A stretch of DNA of 64,000 nucleotides, taken from Flavisolibacter tropicus (GTDB lineage: Bacteria; Bacteroidota; Bacteroidia; Chitinophagales; Chitinophagaceae). Both the position numbers and the translations under genes were made by a program. Positions 11,166-19,107 of this stretch are shown in pieces. Below the pieces are notes generated by a model. That model made no database searches, was not told the DNA's origin, and worked only from the letters and a program-made list of their open reading frames with translations. Positions within the stretch are counted from its first letter, which is position 1, and each line of letters begins with the position of its first letter. Location: assembly GCF_001644645.1 (NCBI RefSeq), contig NZ_CP011390.1:1-64000 (forward strand), given 5' to 3'.

Positions 11166-11948
11166 ATACAGGTAATAATCTTTAAGTAGCGATACAAATT
11201 CCGGCGTATAGGATTTTGACGCATCGTAAATAGAAAGCGTTTCCGTTTGAACAGTGGTTGGTTGTTTACCGCCTTTCAATAACAACCGGAAGGGTAGGTT
11301 TTCTGTAGTAGGTTTTACGATCACTTCTTTTTCCAAATACAACCCTACATTTTGCAGCCCTTTTTCAATGGCGCCTTTGCGTTTATAGGGGAGCAGTAAA
11401 TAGAACTGTCCCTCATCTGTCAGTTTCTGGGAAATGATCGTCAATAAAGTTTCCAGTCGCAAGCCTTCTCCATGATGCGCGATATTCTTTTGCTGTTGAG
11501 ATGAGGGGATTTCCTTCTCATAAAAAGGAGGATTGGAATAAATAACATCATAAGATCCCTTATCCCATGCCGTTATATCGCCCTCGTATACTGTAATGTT
11601 TGATGCAAAGGAGCTGCCCTTTACATTTTCTTCAGCCTGTGAAGCGGCTTGCTTATCGATCTCCACTGCATCAATAGCTGCACCGATATTCTTCTGTGCC
11701 ACCATTAAACTCAATAACCCGGTGCCAGCCCCAATATCCAGCATCCGTCTACCGTCTACCGCCCTCTGCCCACTGCCCCCCAATTCATGACTATCGCTCA
11801 ATAGTTCACTTTCCATTGACCATTGACCATTGACCATTGACTCTCTGGCTACCCACGCACCAAACAAACAACCATCAGTGGTTACTTTCATAGCACAGCG
11901 GTCGTGGTAGACCGTAAACTGCTTAAATTGAAAATAGGGGTTCGGCAT
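11160..11948 (-). CDS. trmN6: tRNA1(Val) adenine-37 N6-methyltransferase (TrmN6/YfiC-like)
   Basis: SAM-dependent methyltransferase of the YfiC/TrmN6 family, which methylates A37 of tRNA-Val. Visible are FKQFTVYHDRCAMKVTTDG near the N-terminus, the SAM-binding LDIGAGTGLLSLMVAQ, an acidic end of strand 2 (AVEID), and the catalytic NPPFYEKE motif typical of N6-adenine methyltransferases. I start at the ATG at 11948 (MPNPYFQFKQF), 4 bp after the tsaD stop; an in-frame ATG at 11969 would overlap tsaD. Unusually, about 30 extra residues (coded by about 11746-11840) sit between GAWVARE and RRMLDIGAG, where E. coli YfiC has only a short linker. They are rich in S, G and Q and are encoded by quasi-repetitive DNA of the intergenic type. 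The catalytic motifs remain in frame, so the protein may still be active. It is probably translated with tsaD. Confidence 0.88.
   Translation of the reverse strand: MPNPYFQFKQFTVYHDRCAMKVTTDGCLFGAWVARESMVNGQWSMESELLSDSHELGGSGQRAVDGRRMLDIGAGTGLLSLMVAQKNIGAAIDAVEIDKQAASQAEENVKGSSFASNITVYEGDITAWDKGSYDVIYSNPPFYEKEIPSSQQQKNIAHHGEGLRLETLLTIISQKLTDEGQFYLLLPYKRKGAIEKGLQNVGLYLEKEVIVKPTTENLPFRLLLKGGKQPTTVQTETLSIYDASKSYTPEFVSLLKDYYLYL
11746..11840. repeat. Quasi-repeat insertion inside trmN6
   Basis: Contains four perfect head-to-tail copies of the 7-mer CCATTGA (11813-11840), and at the other end a doubled CGTCTACC word followed by CCCTCTGCCCACTGCC. The style matches low-complexity runs seen between genes elsewhere in this window. 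It is translated in frame within trmN6. Confidence 0.7.
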
Positions 11949-11952
11949 AATA

Positions 11953-13008
11953 TTAACTCCACTCGGCACGGGCGCTGGCCGTTACAGAAAGATCAGCAAA
12001 AGCACCGGCTAAATATTTATGATAAGCCGTAATGGCTATCATTCCGGCGTTATCGGTACAGTATTGAAAGGATGGAATGTGCGTACGCCAGCCATATTTT
12101 TCTCCTAACTCCTTAAGTGCCGTACGCAAGCCACTGTTGGCAGAAACGCCACCGGCTATACAGAGATCCTGTATTCCGGTTTCAATGGCTGCCCGCTTTA
12201 GCTTCTTCAATAAGATGTTGATAATGGTGTATTGCACCGAAGCGCAGATATCGGCCAGGTTCTCTTCAACAAATGCTGGGTTGGCTTTTATTTCTTTTTG
12301 AAGAAAATACAATACAGAGGTTTTTAACCCGCTGAAGCTAAAGTTCAATCCTTCTATTTGGGGCTCTGCAAATTTGAAACGGTGCGGATTACCTTCCTTG
12401 GCATACTTATCTACCAACGGACCACCAGGATAGGGAAGTCCTATCAGTTTAGCTGTTTTATCAAACGCCTCACCAGCCGCATCGTCAATGGTTTCACCAA
12501 TAACTTCCAGATCGGTAGCCGAACGGGCTAATACAATTTGGGTATGCCCACCGCTTACGGTTAAGCACAGGAAAGGAAAAGAGGGCTTAGGATCTTCAAT
12601 CAGGTTGGCCAATACATGGGCCTGCATATGGTGAACCGCTATCAAAGGCTTGTTTAAGGCTAATGCCATAGACTTGGCAAACTGGCTGCCAACCAATAAG
12701 GAACCAATCAGTCCAGGAGCCTGCGTAAAAGCAATAGCATCAACCTCGGCCAGGCTTGTGTTGGCTTCTTTCAGGGCTGTATCTATTACCGGGACAATGT
12801 TTTGCATATGCGCCCGGCTGGCCAGCTCGGGTACCACTCCGCCATATTTTTCATGCACCGTTTGGTTGGCAATGAAGTTGGAAAGAATAGCACCATCCTT
12901 ACATACCGATGCTGACGTCTCATCGCACGATGATTCTATTGCCAATATGGTTATACCCTTTGTCTCAGTCTCAGGCAGAGAACCTGGGTTGGAAATGTTC
13001 TCACTCAT
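11953..13008 (-). CDS. tsaD: tRNA N6-adenosine threonylcarbamoyltransferase TsaD
   Basis: TsaD (Gcp/YgjD) transfers the threonylcarbamoyl group to A37 of ANN-decoding tRNAs, working with TsaB, TsaE and TsaC. The ASKHA-fold start ILAIESSCDETSASV is at about residues 21-35, the metal-binding HHMQAH at about 126-131 (histidines 127 and 131 expected to bind Fe/Zn), and SGGHTQIV and GEAFDKTAKLIGLPYPGGP follow. The C-terminal FQYCTDNAGMIA is also typical. Length 351 aa, slightly longer than E. coli because of about 18 extra N-terminal residues; a later start is possible. It is followed at 4 bp by trmN6, so two tRNA-A37 modification enzymes are made from one transcript. Confidence 0.96.
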   Translation of the reverse strand: MSENISNPGSLPETETKGITILAIESSCDETSASVCKDGAILSNFIANQTVHEKYGGVVPELASRAHMQNIVPVIDTALKEANTSLAEVDAIAFTQAPGLIGSLLVGSQFAKSMALALNKPLIAVHHMQAHVLANLIEDPKPSFPFLCLTVSGGHTQIVLARSATDLEVIGETIDDAAGEAFDKTAKLIGLPYPGGPLVDKYAKEGNPHRFKFAEPQIEGLNFSFSGLKTSVLYFLQKEIKANPAFVEENLADICASVQYTIINILLKKLKRAAIETGIQDLCIAGGVSANSGLRTALKELGEKYGWRTHIPSFQYCTDNAGMIAITAYHKYLAGAFADLSVTASARAEWS

Positions 13009-13060
13009 TCAGTTCTAAATAAAGTGCAAAGAAAGGAATAACGCTGCGCATTTAAACCCT

Positions 13061-13089
13061 TTCACGTTTGACGTCTCACGTTTCACGTC
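13061..13089. repeat. TTCACGT-type quasi-repeat
   Basis: A run of the words TTCACGTTTGACG, TCTCACG and TTTCACG just after the ABC permease stop (minus strand). Almost the same words in a different order occur at 33141-33169, 20 kb away, again at a gene boundary. Confidence 0.75.
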
Positions 13090-13094
13090 GCTGA

Positions 13095-14342
13095 CTAGCT
13101 CCTGATCGCCACCACCGGATCCATCTTAGACGCCTGGTATGCCGGAATAATTCCTGCCAACAGTCCCACCACTATACAGATAAATACCGCTAAAAGCAGA
13201 AGAGGAGTAGAAATGAAAATGGGAAAATGAAAAACAGAGGAAACAATCTTGGTAAGCCCAAAAACAAGTATTATACCGATGGTACCACCGATAATGCACA
13301 AGAAGGCAGACTCCGCTAAAAACTCAGTTAGAATAATACCGCTCTTAGCACCAATGGCTTTCTTTAAGCCTATCTGTGGCGTACGTTCTTTAACGGTTAC
13401 AAACATGATATTGGCTACACCAAACATGCCTACTATGAGCGAAAGGGCTGCAATGGCCCAGCCGCCAATGTTCACACTAACAAACGCCTTGCTCATAAGG
13501 TCACTGAAATCATTAACATCGTTTAGTGCAAAGTCATCACTTTGGGTAGGACTTAATTTATGAATAGAGCGCATAGTGCCACGGAGGTCATCCTGTAGCT
13601 CTTTACTATTTACGTTATCTTTCCCTTTTACCAATACCAGTGGGTCTGCCTTAAATTCATCCATAATGGTACGCGCAAACCGATATGGTGTTACTACACT
13701 TTGGTCAAACTGCCAGCCACCTAACATTTGTTGACCCTGTTTTTTGATCACACCTACCACCGTACACTTTTTGCCACGGATGGTCATAGTCTTACCCAGT
13801 GCATATTGTTGGTCGCCATACAGCTTCTCCGCTATTTCATTGCCAATAACAATGGCACTGGCGCCCGTTTCAAATTCAGCATCGGTCATATAGCGGCCAT
13901 GCGCAATTTCCACCGGCTGTATGTAGGTGAATTCATCTGTGATACCGTAGATATTAACGCGCGCAATGTTATCATTTACCTCAACATTATCATTCACCTG
14001 TATTTTAAAAGCAGCAAACTCAGCAATAGATGTACGTTCTTTAATAGGTTTTAATTCTTCATATTTGGGGACGGGGCGTTTTACATATTTCCACCAAGGG
14101 TAATCTGGACCACCGCCCGCGCCATATTCCCACTTGTCTATGTAAATGGTATTAGTGCCCAATGATTTGATCTCTTGCTGCAGGTTGTATTCCAGGCTTT
14201 GTACAGTAGATAACACGCCAATAATGCAAAAGATCCCAATGGTAATACCAAACAGGGATAGAAAGGTGCGCAATTTATTTTTCCATAGCTCTTGTAAAGC
14301 CATTCGAAAACTACTGCTGATGATTTCTATTATGCGGCGCAT
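13095..14342 (-). CDS. ABC transporter permease, MacB/FtsX type
   Basis: Inner-membrane permease of the MacB-like family (415 aa). The N-terminal region has the usual ELWKNKLRTFLSLFGITIGI followed by a first membrane helix (about residues 25-47). A periplasmic MacB_PCD-type domain follows (about 50-270), then the FtsX domain with three helices: about 283-310 (GGWAIAALSLIVGMFGVANIM), about 330-360 and about 375-400. KERTPQIGLKKAIGAK is the classical cytoplasmic coupling segment before the second helix of the FtsX domain. No ATPase or membrane-fusion gene is adjacent, so the partner ATP-binding subunit must lie elsewhere. An exact TAGATTTG box sits only 5 bp before the first ATG, so transcription may start at or inside that codon; M14 (MALQELWKNK) is an alternative start. 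The substrate is unknown. Confidence 0.88.
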   Translation of the reverse strand: MRRIIEIISSSFRMALQELWKNKLRTFLSLFGITIGIFCIIGVLSTVQSLEYNLQQEIKSLGTNTIYIDKWEYGAGGGPDYPWWKYVKRPVPKYEELKPIKERTSIAEFAAFKIQVNDNVEVNDNIARVNIYGITDEFTYIQPVEIAHGRYMTDAEFETGASAIVIGNEIAEKLYGDQQYALGKTMTIRGKKCTVVGVIKKQGQQMLGGWQFDQSVVTPYRFARTIMDEFKADPLVLVKGKDNVNSKELQDDLRGTMRSIHKLSPTQSDDFALNDVNDFSDLMSKAFVSVNIGGWAIAALSLIVGMFGVANIMFVTVKERTPQIGLKKAIGAKSGIILTEFLAESAFLCIIGGTIGIILVFGLTKIVSSVFHFPIFISTPLLLLAVFICIVVGLLAGIIPAYQASKMDPVVAIRS

Positions 14343-14346
14343 GAAA

Positions 14347-14354
14347 CAAATCTA
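14347..14354 (-). promoter_or_regulatory. TAnnTTTG (-7) box for the ABC permease
   Basis: On the minus strand this reads TAGATTTG, an exact match to the Bacteroidota -7 consensus. It is only 5 bp from the first ATG, which implies a leaderless message or a downstream start. No clear -33 TTG was identified. Confidence 0.4.
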
Positions 14355-14402
14355 ATTAGAGATTTCGAGGAATAAGAAACTGGGTTCTATTTTTAGGATA
14401 CT

Positions 14403-14520
14403 TCATTTCAAATCCCAAATTCCCAATTCCCAAACCCCAAATTCCAACCCTCCTCGCTTGTCAACTTATCAACTTGTTAACCTGTCAACCTAAATCAGCC
14501 ATCAGCCATCCCCACATCAC
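14403..14520. repeat. Intergenic quasi-periodic runs
   Basis: The 327-bp gap before tex is largely low complexity: CCCAAATTCCC, CCCAATTCCC and CCAAATTCC words (14403-14447), then TCAACTTATCAACTTGT and TAACCTGTCAACC (about 14460-14490), then a doubled CAGCCAT word (about 14498-14510). No reading frame or RNA is apparent. Confidence 0.65.
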
Positions 14521-14629
14521 CCATTCTCCTAAATCCTGCTAATCCATTCTAAATCCATACAATCCGCGGTCCTCCTTTTCTCCTTGGCTCTGTGCGAAAC
14601 CTTTTTTTCCTAATCCTAAAAACTGCGGT

Positions 14630-14637
14630 TACATTTG
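14630..14637 (+). promoter_or_regulatory. TAnnTTTG (-7) box for tex
   Basis: TACATTTG, an exact match to the Bacteroidota -7 consensus, 38 bp before the tex ATG. A -33 TTG at the usual spacing is not obvious; a run of T lies there instead. Confidence 0.5.
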
Positions 14638-14675
14638 CCCCCTTCTAAAAGCCGAACTAAAATTCAATAGTGCAC

Positions 14676-16934
14676 ATGGAACTGAAGTATATCCAAAAGA
14701 TAGCTGAAAAACTAAGCCTCTCGATCAAGCAGATCACTAACGTATTTAACCTACAGGCCGAAGGTGCTACCATTCCTTTTATGGCTCGTTACCGTAAGGA
14801 GGTTACAGGCAACCTGGACGAGGTAGCCCTTGGCAACATCGTTGAGGAGATCGACTACTTTACTGATCTGGACAAGCGAAAAGCTACAGTTGTAAAAACA
14901 ATAGATGAGCAAGGTAAACTGACAGAGGATCTGAAAAAGCGTATCGACGAGTGTTACAATACTACAGAGCTGGAAGATATTTATCTGCCTTACAAACCCA
15001 AGCGTAAGACACGTGCTACACAGGCTATCGAAAAAGGCCTAGAGCCACTGGCCAAGCTGATCTTTGAGCAGGGTAGTTTCAATCCTGAGGAAGAGGCTAC
15101 AAAGTTCCTGAAAGAAGAAGTAAAAGATACAAAGGAAGCACTACAGGGTGCCCGTGATATTATTGCTGAGTGGATCAGTGAAAATGAACAGGCGCGTAAT
15201 AAGGTGCGTCAGCTGTTTACAGAAAGTTCTACGCTCTCTGCTAAGCTCTATACCCCTAAGAAAGATGAGCCGGATGCCCAGAAATACCGCGACTATTTTG
15301 AGTTCAGTGAGCCTTTGTCACAAAGCCCCTCACACCGCCTGATGGCGATCCGCCGTGGTGAGAAAGAAGGCTTCTTGATCATGGATATATCTATTGAGAA
15401 GCAGTCGGCCTATGATGAGCTGTCACGCATCTTCATAAAATCCTCTAACCCGGCCGCTGGTGAAGTGCAAAAAGCCATTGAAGACAGCTACAACCGTTTG
15501 CTGAAAATGTCTATTGAAAATGAGTTTCGTCTCAGCAGCAAGACCAAGGCCGATGAAGAAGCCATTAACGTATTTGCAGAAAACCTGCGTCAGTTATTGT
15601 TAGCTTCTCCCTTAGGTTCTAAAAAAGTATTGGCATTAGACCCAGGATACCGTACCGGTTGTAAGCTGGTGTGTCTGGACGCACAAGGTAACCTTGTATA
15701 TAATACAGCTATCTATCCGCACCCACCACAAAACGAGTGGCAGGCAAGTGTGGCTACTATTAAGCAACTGGTAGATAAATATGATATTGAAGCCATCGGA
15801 GTAGGTAATGGTACAGCAGGAAGAGAAACCGAAACGCTGGTGCGCAGCATTGACTTTGGCAAACCTGTGAGCATCTTTCAGGTGAATGAAAGTGGAGCCT
15901 CTATCTATTCGGCCTCAGAAGTAGCGCGTGAAGAGTTCCCCGATCAGGATGTAACCGTACGTGGTGCAGTATCCATCGGTCGTCGTTTATTAGATCCCCT
16001 AAGCGAGCTGGTAAAGATCGATCCAAAGTCTATTGGGGTTGGGCAATACCAGCACGATGTAAACCAGGTGAAACTAAAAAGCGCCTTGGATAGAGTAGTG
16101 GAGAGCGCGGTGAACTTTGTGGGGGTAGATGTGAATACAGCTTCTAAGCATTTGCTGCAATATGTATCGGGTATCAGTTCTACACTGGCCGGCAATATTG
16201 TTTCTTATAGAGCGCTGAATGGACCATTCAAAAGCCGTGATGAACTGAAAAAGGTATCCCTGATGGGACCTAAAACCTTTGAGCAGTGTGCTGGTTTCTT
16301 GCGTATTCCTGGTGCTACGAATCCATTGGATAACTCTTCTGTTCACCCAGAGCGTTATGGTTTGGTAGAGCAAATGGCTGCCGATGTTCAGGCTACCCTG
16401 GAAGACCTGATCAAGAAAAGCGACCTGCGTAAGCAAATCAATAAGCGGAAATATATCACGGAGACAGTAGGGGAGTTTACCATTGAAGATATCCTGAAAG
16501 AACTGGAAAAGCCAGGTCGCGACCCTCGTGCGCAGATCGAGGAGTTCCATTTTGATGATACCATCAAGTCTATTGAAGATGTAAAAGTGGGTATGACAGT
16601 GCCTGGAATTGTTACCAACATCACTGCCTTTGGCGCCTTCGTAGATATTGGTGTTAAACAAGATGGCTTGGTGCACGTTTCGCAGCTAAGCAACCGTTAT
16701 GTGTCAGATCCCAACGAAGTGGTAAAGCTGAATCAGAAAGTGCAGGTAACCGTTACCGAAGTAGATGTAACCCGTAAACGTATCGCTTTAACTATGAAAA
16801 CGGCGGGTGGAAATGAGCAGAAAGGCGAGCGTCGCGACAATAACCGTCCCGCTAAGAATGTCAACAAAAAGCCCGAGCCCTTAAATGCTTTTCAAAGCAA
16901 GTTGATGGATTTGAAGAAGAAGTTTAATGATTAA
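14676..16934 (+). CDS. tex: Tex family RNA-binding transcription accessory protein
   Basis: Full-length Tex protein (about 752 aa), a nucleic-acid-binding factor related to eukaryotic Spt6. In order: Tex N-terminal helical domain (IPFMARYRKEVTGNLDEVAL at about 30-49; LEDIYLPYKPKRKTRA at about 103-118), a YqgF/RNase H-like domain beginning VLALDPGYRTGCKLVCLDAQG (about 317-337), helix-hairpin-helix repeats around FKSRDELKKVSLMGPKTFEQ (about 520-540), and a C-terminal S1 domain (VGMTVPGIVTNITAFGAFVD at about 637-656). I use the ATG at 14676; a GTG two codons upstream (14670) is in frame. The Lys/Asn-rich tail after the S1 domain is common in this family. A strong terminator follows, so the gene is probably transcribed alone. 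Confidence 0.96.
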   Translation: MELKYIQKIAEKLSLSIKQITNVFNLQAEGATIPFMARYRKEVTGNLDEVALGNIVEEIDYFTDLDKRKATVVKTIDEQGKLTEDLKKRIDECYNTTELEDIYLPYKPKRKTRATQAIEKGLEPLAKLIFEQGSFNPEEEATKFLKEEVKDTKEALQGARDIIAEWISENEQARNKVRQLFTESSTLSAKLYTPKKDEPDAQKYRDYFEFSEPLSQSPSHRLMAIRRGEKEGFLIMDISIEKQSAYDELSRIFIKSSNPAAGEVQKAIEDSYNRLLKMSIENEFRLSSKTKADEEAINVFAENLRQLLLASPLGSKKVLALDPGYRTGCKLVCLDAQGNLVYNTAIYPHPPQNEWQASVATIKQLVDKYDIEAIGVGNGTAGRETETLVRSIDFGKPVSIFQVNESGASIYSASEVAREEFPDQDVTVRGAVSIGRRLLDPLSELVKIDPKSIGVGQYQHDVNQVKLKSALDRVVESAVNFVGVDVNTASKHLLQYVSGISSTLAGNIVSYRALNGPFKSRDELKKVSLMGPKTFEQCAGFLRIPGATNPLDNSSVHPERYGLVEQMAADVQATLEDLIKKSDLRKQINKRKYITETVGEFTIEDILKELEKPGRDPRAQIEEFHFDDTIKSIEDVKVGMTVPGIVTNITAFGAFVDIGVKQDGLVHVSQLSNRYVSDPNEVVKLNQKVQVTVTEVDVTRKRIALTMKTAGGNEQKGERRDNNRPAKNVNKKPEPLNAFQSKLMDLKKKFND

Positions 16935-16943
16935 TCATAAAGA

Positions 16944-16971
16944 AAAAGCCACTCAATAACGAGTGGCTTTT
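16944..16971 (+). terminator. Terminator after tex
   Basis: 11-bp perfect stem AAAAGCCACTC/GAGTGGCTTTT with a 6-nt loop, followed by TTTATTTTAT. Intrinsic terminator 10 bp after the tex stop. Confidence 0.92.
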
Positions 16972-17095
16972 TTATTTTATTCTTTTATCCCTTGCAATTT
17001 TCATCCGCGTCACTATGTCAAATCAATCAGTGTAACATGTAGTTCCGTTTGGTGAACTATCATCTTCCAACGATCAACTCTCTTCTGGCTGTTTT

Positions 17096-17128
17096 GCTTG
17101 CAGCGTGCAACTTGTAGCTTGCAGCTCT
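17096..17128. repeat. GCTTGCAG-type quasi-repeat
   Basis: Two GCTTGCAGC words flank GTGCAACTTGTA in the 200-bp gap between tex and the anti-sigma-like gene. Same style as the other intergenic word runs in this window. Confidence 0.5.
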
Positions 17129-17143
17129 TCCTTTCACCTTCCA

Positions 17144-17680
17144 CTAAGAAGCATGACCTCTGTACTGCTTTTTCTTCATGTCCAGGATACGGTCAAACAG
17201 CATTAGTCCTAATACCACGTTCAGCATCATAAATGTATTTACGAAGTTGTTATTGAACATCCGGCTGTAATCCACCTGCGCGAAGTCAATGCCTATGCCT
17301 GAATTGGTGCTACCAGCCGACCAGTTGATCTGGCTGATGCCATAGATCACAAAACCTACTATGACCGTTAAAAAGAAGGCTCCAATACCCCAGATGATCT
17401 TTTGGTTGATATAGTTCTTGGTAGCAGGTGCAATATGGAATTTGGCGATCTCCTCCATTACATTCTTGCTAAAGCGCATGGATGGCTCTTCCAGTTCAGT
17501 GGTCTGAACCATTTGGTGAACGTCCAATAGCTCCTGGTACTTCATGCGCCATTCTGTATGATCTGCTATCAGTTTTTCAACAGCAGCCCGTTCAGAGGCG
17601 TCTGCCAATCCGTCTATATAATCCCACAGCCTGATCTCTACGCTCTCGTCCCCAATAGGGGTTTGATCCAATTCACTCAT
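17144..17680 (-). CDS. Anti-sigma-factor-like membrane protein
   Basis: A 178-residue protein encoded just after the ECF sigma factor on the same strand. The N-terminal cytoplasmic part (about residues 1-93) has an acidic LWDYIDGLADASERAAVEKLIA helix region like those of anti-sigma factors in Bacteroidota, but no zinc-binding HxxxCxxC motif. Two membrane helices follow, at about 95-115 (IIWGIGAFFLTVIVGFVIYG) and about 146-165. The likely job is to hold the sigma factor at the inner membrane until a signal arrives. The function is inferred mainly from gene order and domain layout, since the family is weakly conserved. The 85-bp gap to the sigma gene contains a quasi-repeat (17727-17765) but no terminator, so the two are probably one transcript. 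Confidence 0.72.
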   Translation of the reverse strand: MSELDQTPIGDESVEIRLWDYIDGLADASERAAVEKLIADHTEWRMKYQELLDVHQMVQTTELEEPSMRFSKNVMEEIAKFHIAPATKNYINQKIIWGIGAFFLTVIVGFVIYGISQINWSAGSTNSGIGIDFAQVDYSRMFNNNFVNTFMMLNVVLGLMLFDRILDMKKKQYRGHAS

Positions 17681-17726
17681 AGTTTACCGTTTTAGCGGTT
17701 ATAAAATCTAATTACTTAGTTCACTT

Positions 17727-17765
17727 CCCCAATTTCAAACCTCAAACTTCAAATCTCAAATTCCC
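17727..17765. repeat. CAAACTTC/CAAATCTC quasi-repeat
   Basis: Run of near-copies of an 8-mer (CAATTTCA, AACCTCA, AACTTCA, AATCTCA) filling most of the gap between the sigma and anti-sigma-like genes and abutting the sigma stop codon at 17766. Confidence 0.65.
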
Positions 17766-18350
17766 TTACGGGTAAATGTCTCTTACTTCAGCACTAAAGT
17801 GCTTTTGCATTTTTTCCTTTAAGCGGGTGCGGGCTCTGTGTAATTGCACTTTTACCGCGTTAGGCTCTTTTCCCAATATCTGGGCTATCTCCTCTAGTGT
17901 TTGCTCGCCTTTATAGAACAAGGTAATGATCTGCGCGTCATCCGGGCTTAAAAGCTGTATAGCGGCATTCACCATATTGGCCCGGCTCTTTTGTTCTATC
18001 TGGTTGGCGCTGGTACCACTGTCTATATTATCGGCGACGGCAAATATTTTTTCATTATCCAATGAATGCGTATCGAGCCGCTTTTTTCTTAAAAAAGTAA
18101 TGCAGGTGGTGGTGGTAACAGTATACAGCCAGGTGCTGAATTTGGAATTGCCCTTAAAGTCAGCCAGCGACCGGTAGGCCTTTACAAATATGTCTTGTGC
18201 CACCTCCTCTGCATCCTCACGAGACTTTACGAAACGCAGTACTATGGTAAATACATAGTTCTGGTAACGCTCTACCAGTGTTGCATAGGCCTGTTGCTGG
18301 CCCTGCAATACCTGGCTGATAATCTCAATATCAGTCTGTTCAGTGTGCAT
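17766..18350 (-). CDS. ECF (sigma-70 group 4) RNA polymerase sigma factor
   Basis: 194-residue extracytoplasmic-function sigma factor. Region 2 spans about residues 20-92 (LVERYQNYVFTIVLRFVKSR, EDAEEVAQDIFVKAYRSL, FSTWLYTVTTTTCITFLRKK). Region 4 spans about 130-185, with the helix-turn-helix QTLEEIAQILGKEPNAVKVQ and RARTRLKEKM. There is no region 1.1 or 3, as expected for the group. Its own upstream region (18363-18390) carries CTGTAACC-N17-GTC, which recurs twice before the DUF6249 gene at 19189; this is the sort of spaced -35/-10 pair that ECF factors recognise and fits autoregulation. The anti-sigma-like gene follows directly. The start ATG at 18350 lies only about 13 bp from the GTC, implying a very short leader. 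Confidence 0.94.
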   Translation of the reverse strand: MHTEQTDIEIISQVLQGQQQAYATLVERYQNYVFTIVLRFVKSREDAEEVAQDIFVKAYRSLADFKGNSKFSTWLYTVTTTTCITFLRKKRLDTHSLDNEKIFAVADNIDSGTSANQIEQKSRANMVNAAIQLLSPDDAQIITLFYKGEQTLEEIAQILGKEPNAVKVQLHRARTRLKEKMQKHFSAEVRDIYP

Positions 18351-18362
18351 TCTATGGTGTTA

Positions 18363-18390
18363 GACTCTATAAGATGGAGTCGGGTTACAG
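18363..18390 (-). promoter_or_regulatory. Putative ECF-type promoter of the sigma/anti-sigma operon
   Basis: On the minus strand: CTGTAACC (18390-18383), a 17-bp spacer, then GTC (18365-18363), 12 bp before the sigma ATG. The same hexads and the identical 17-bp spacing occur at 19038-19065 and 19108-19135 on the other strand. AAC in the -35 and GTC in the -10 are typical of ECF promoters. Confidence 0.65.
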
Positions 18391-18399
18391 ATAAGTTCT

Positions 18400-18684
18400 A
18401 AATATTTTACAAGATAGTGAGAAAGATGGAAGTATATATTTAAGGTGTTGAATATGAGGAGGAGAAGGAAAGACTGTGAGCTATTTGCTATAAGCTGCGA
18501 GAAAAGTCATTTGTCAGTAAGTCAATCGTCATTGGGGCAGTATTGAACTAGTATTGATGGTTTACTGAAGTAGTAGAGACGGAGAAGTGAAGAATATCTC
18601 GGTAACTCCCCGTTGGGTGACCATAGATGAAAGGAATTTGGAATTTGTAGTTTGGGATTTGAGATTAGAAGCCTTCTGTGCGTG
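18400..18684. other. Intergenic region with word-run DNA, no gene seen
   Basis: Part of the 838-bp gap between the sigma gene and the DUF6249 gene. It contains runs such as GTCATTTGTCAGTAAGTCA (about 18504-18525) and TTTGGAATTTGTAGTTTGGG (about 18637-18656). I see no credible coding region: the open frame here has no family features and includes the tandem repeat below. Confidence 0.5.
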
Positions 18685-18688
18685 GATG

Positions 18689-18708
18689 CTCCCCTTTAGG
18701 GGCTGGGG
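18689..18708. repeat. CCCCTTTAGGGG palindromic element
   Basis: CTCCCCTTTAGGGGCTGGGG, matching the core of the inverted pair at 31526-31553 and 31772-31799 apart from one base. It lies next to the 11-bp tandem repeats. Confidence 0.7.
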
Positions 18709-18709
18709 C

Positions 18710-18786
18710 TGTACCTCTCTTGTACCTCTCCTGTACCTAATCTGTACCTCTCCTGTACCTAATCTGTACCTCTTCTGTACCTCTTC
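18710..18786. repeat. Seven tandem copies of an 11-bp TGTACCT repeat
   Basis: Seven consecutive 11-bp units, each starting TGTACCT and ending CTCT, CTCC, AATC, CTCC, AATC, CTTC, CTTC, with a partial eighth (TGTA). The period is close to one helical turn. It sits between the divergent sigma and DUF6249 genes, about 320 bp before the first putative ECF promoter. Confidence 0.9.
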
Positions 18787-19037
18787 TGTAGGTAAGTCCG
18801 TACCAACTGCACAGATAAAGCCCTCTATCTGCCTTCCACATTCACTACTCCTCCTACCGTCCTCCTATACTACTCCTATACTGTCCCTACCGGCATCCAT
18901 ATATAATATATAGTAAAAAAGAAATGCAACTGCCTGTGAAACAAGCTAAAGTGAAGAGTCCAAAGATATAAGATTACTCCTGATGATAGAGTAGAAGTAG
19001 AATCCAGTTCACAATCTCAACAAAAGTTATATTTTTC

Positions 19038-19065
19038 CTGTAACCTGTTGTTATCGCCTGTGGTC
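19038..19065 (+). promoter_or_regulatory. Putative ECF-type promoter 1 upstream of the DUF6249 gene
   Basis: CTGTAACC (19038-19045), 17-bp spacer, GTC (19063-19065). Same motif and spacing as the site before the sigma gene. 124 bp from the DUF6249 ATG. Confidence 0.55.
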
Positions 19066-19107
19066 TTATACTTTGTAACCAGTTCTTTAAAAAAAGTTTG
19101 AAAAAAT

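Noticed and set aside
16074..16676. 200-codon antisense frame inside tex
   Set aside because: Shadow of a highly conserved sense gene; no independent motifs or start context.
18587..18913. Plus-strand open frame of about 108 codons upstream of the DUF6249 gene
   Set aside because: It is made of low-complexity words, the CCCCTTTAGGGG palindrome and the 11-bp tandem repeats, with no family features and no start signal.
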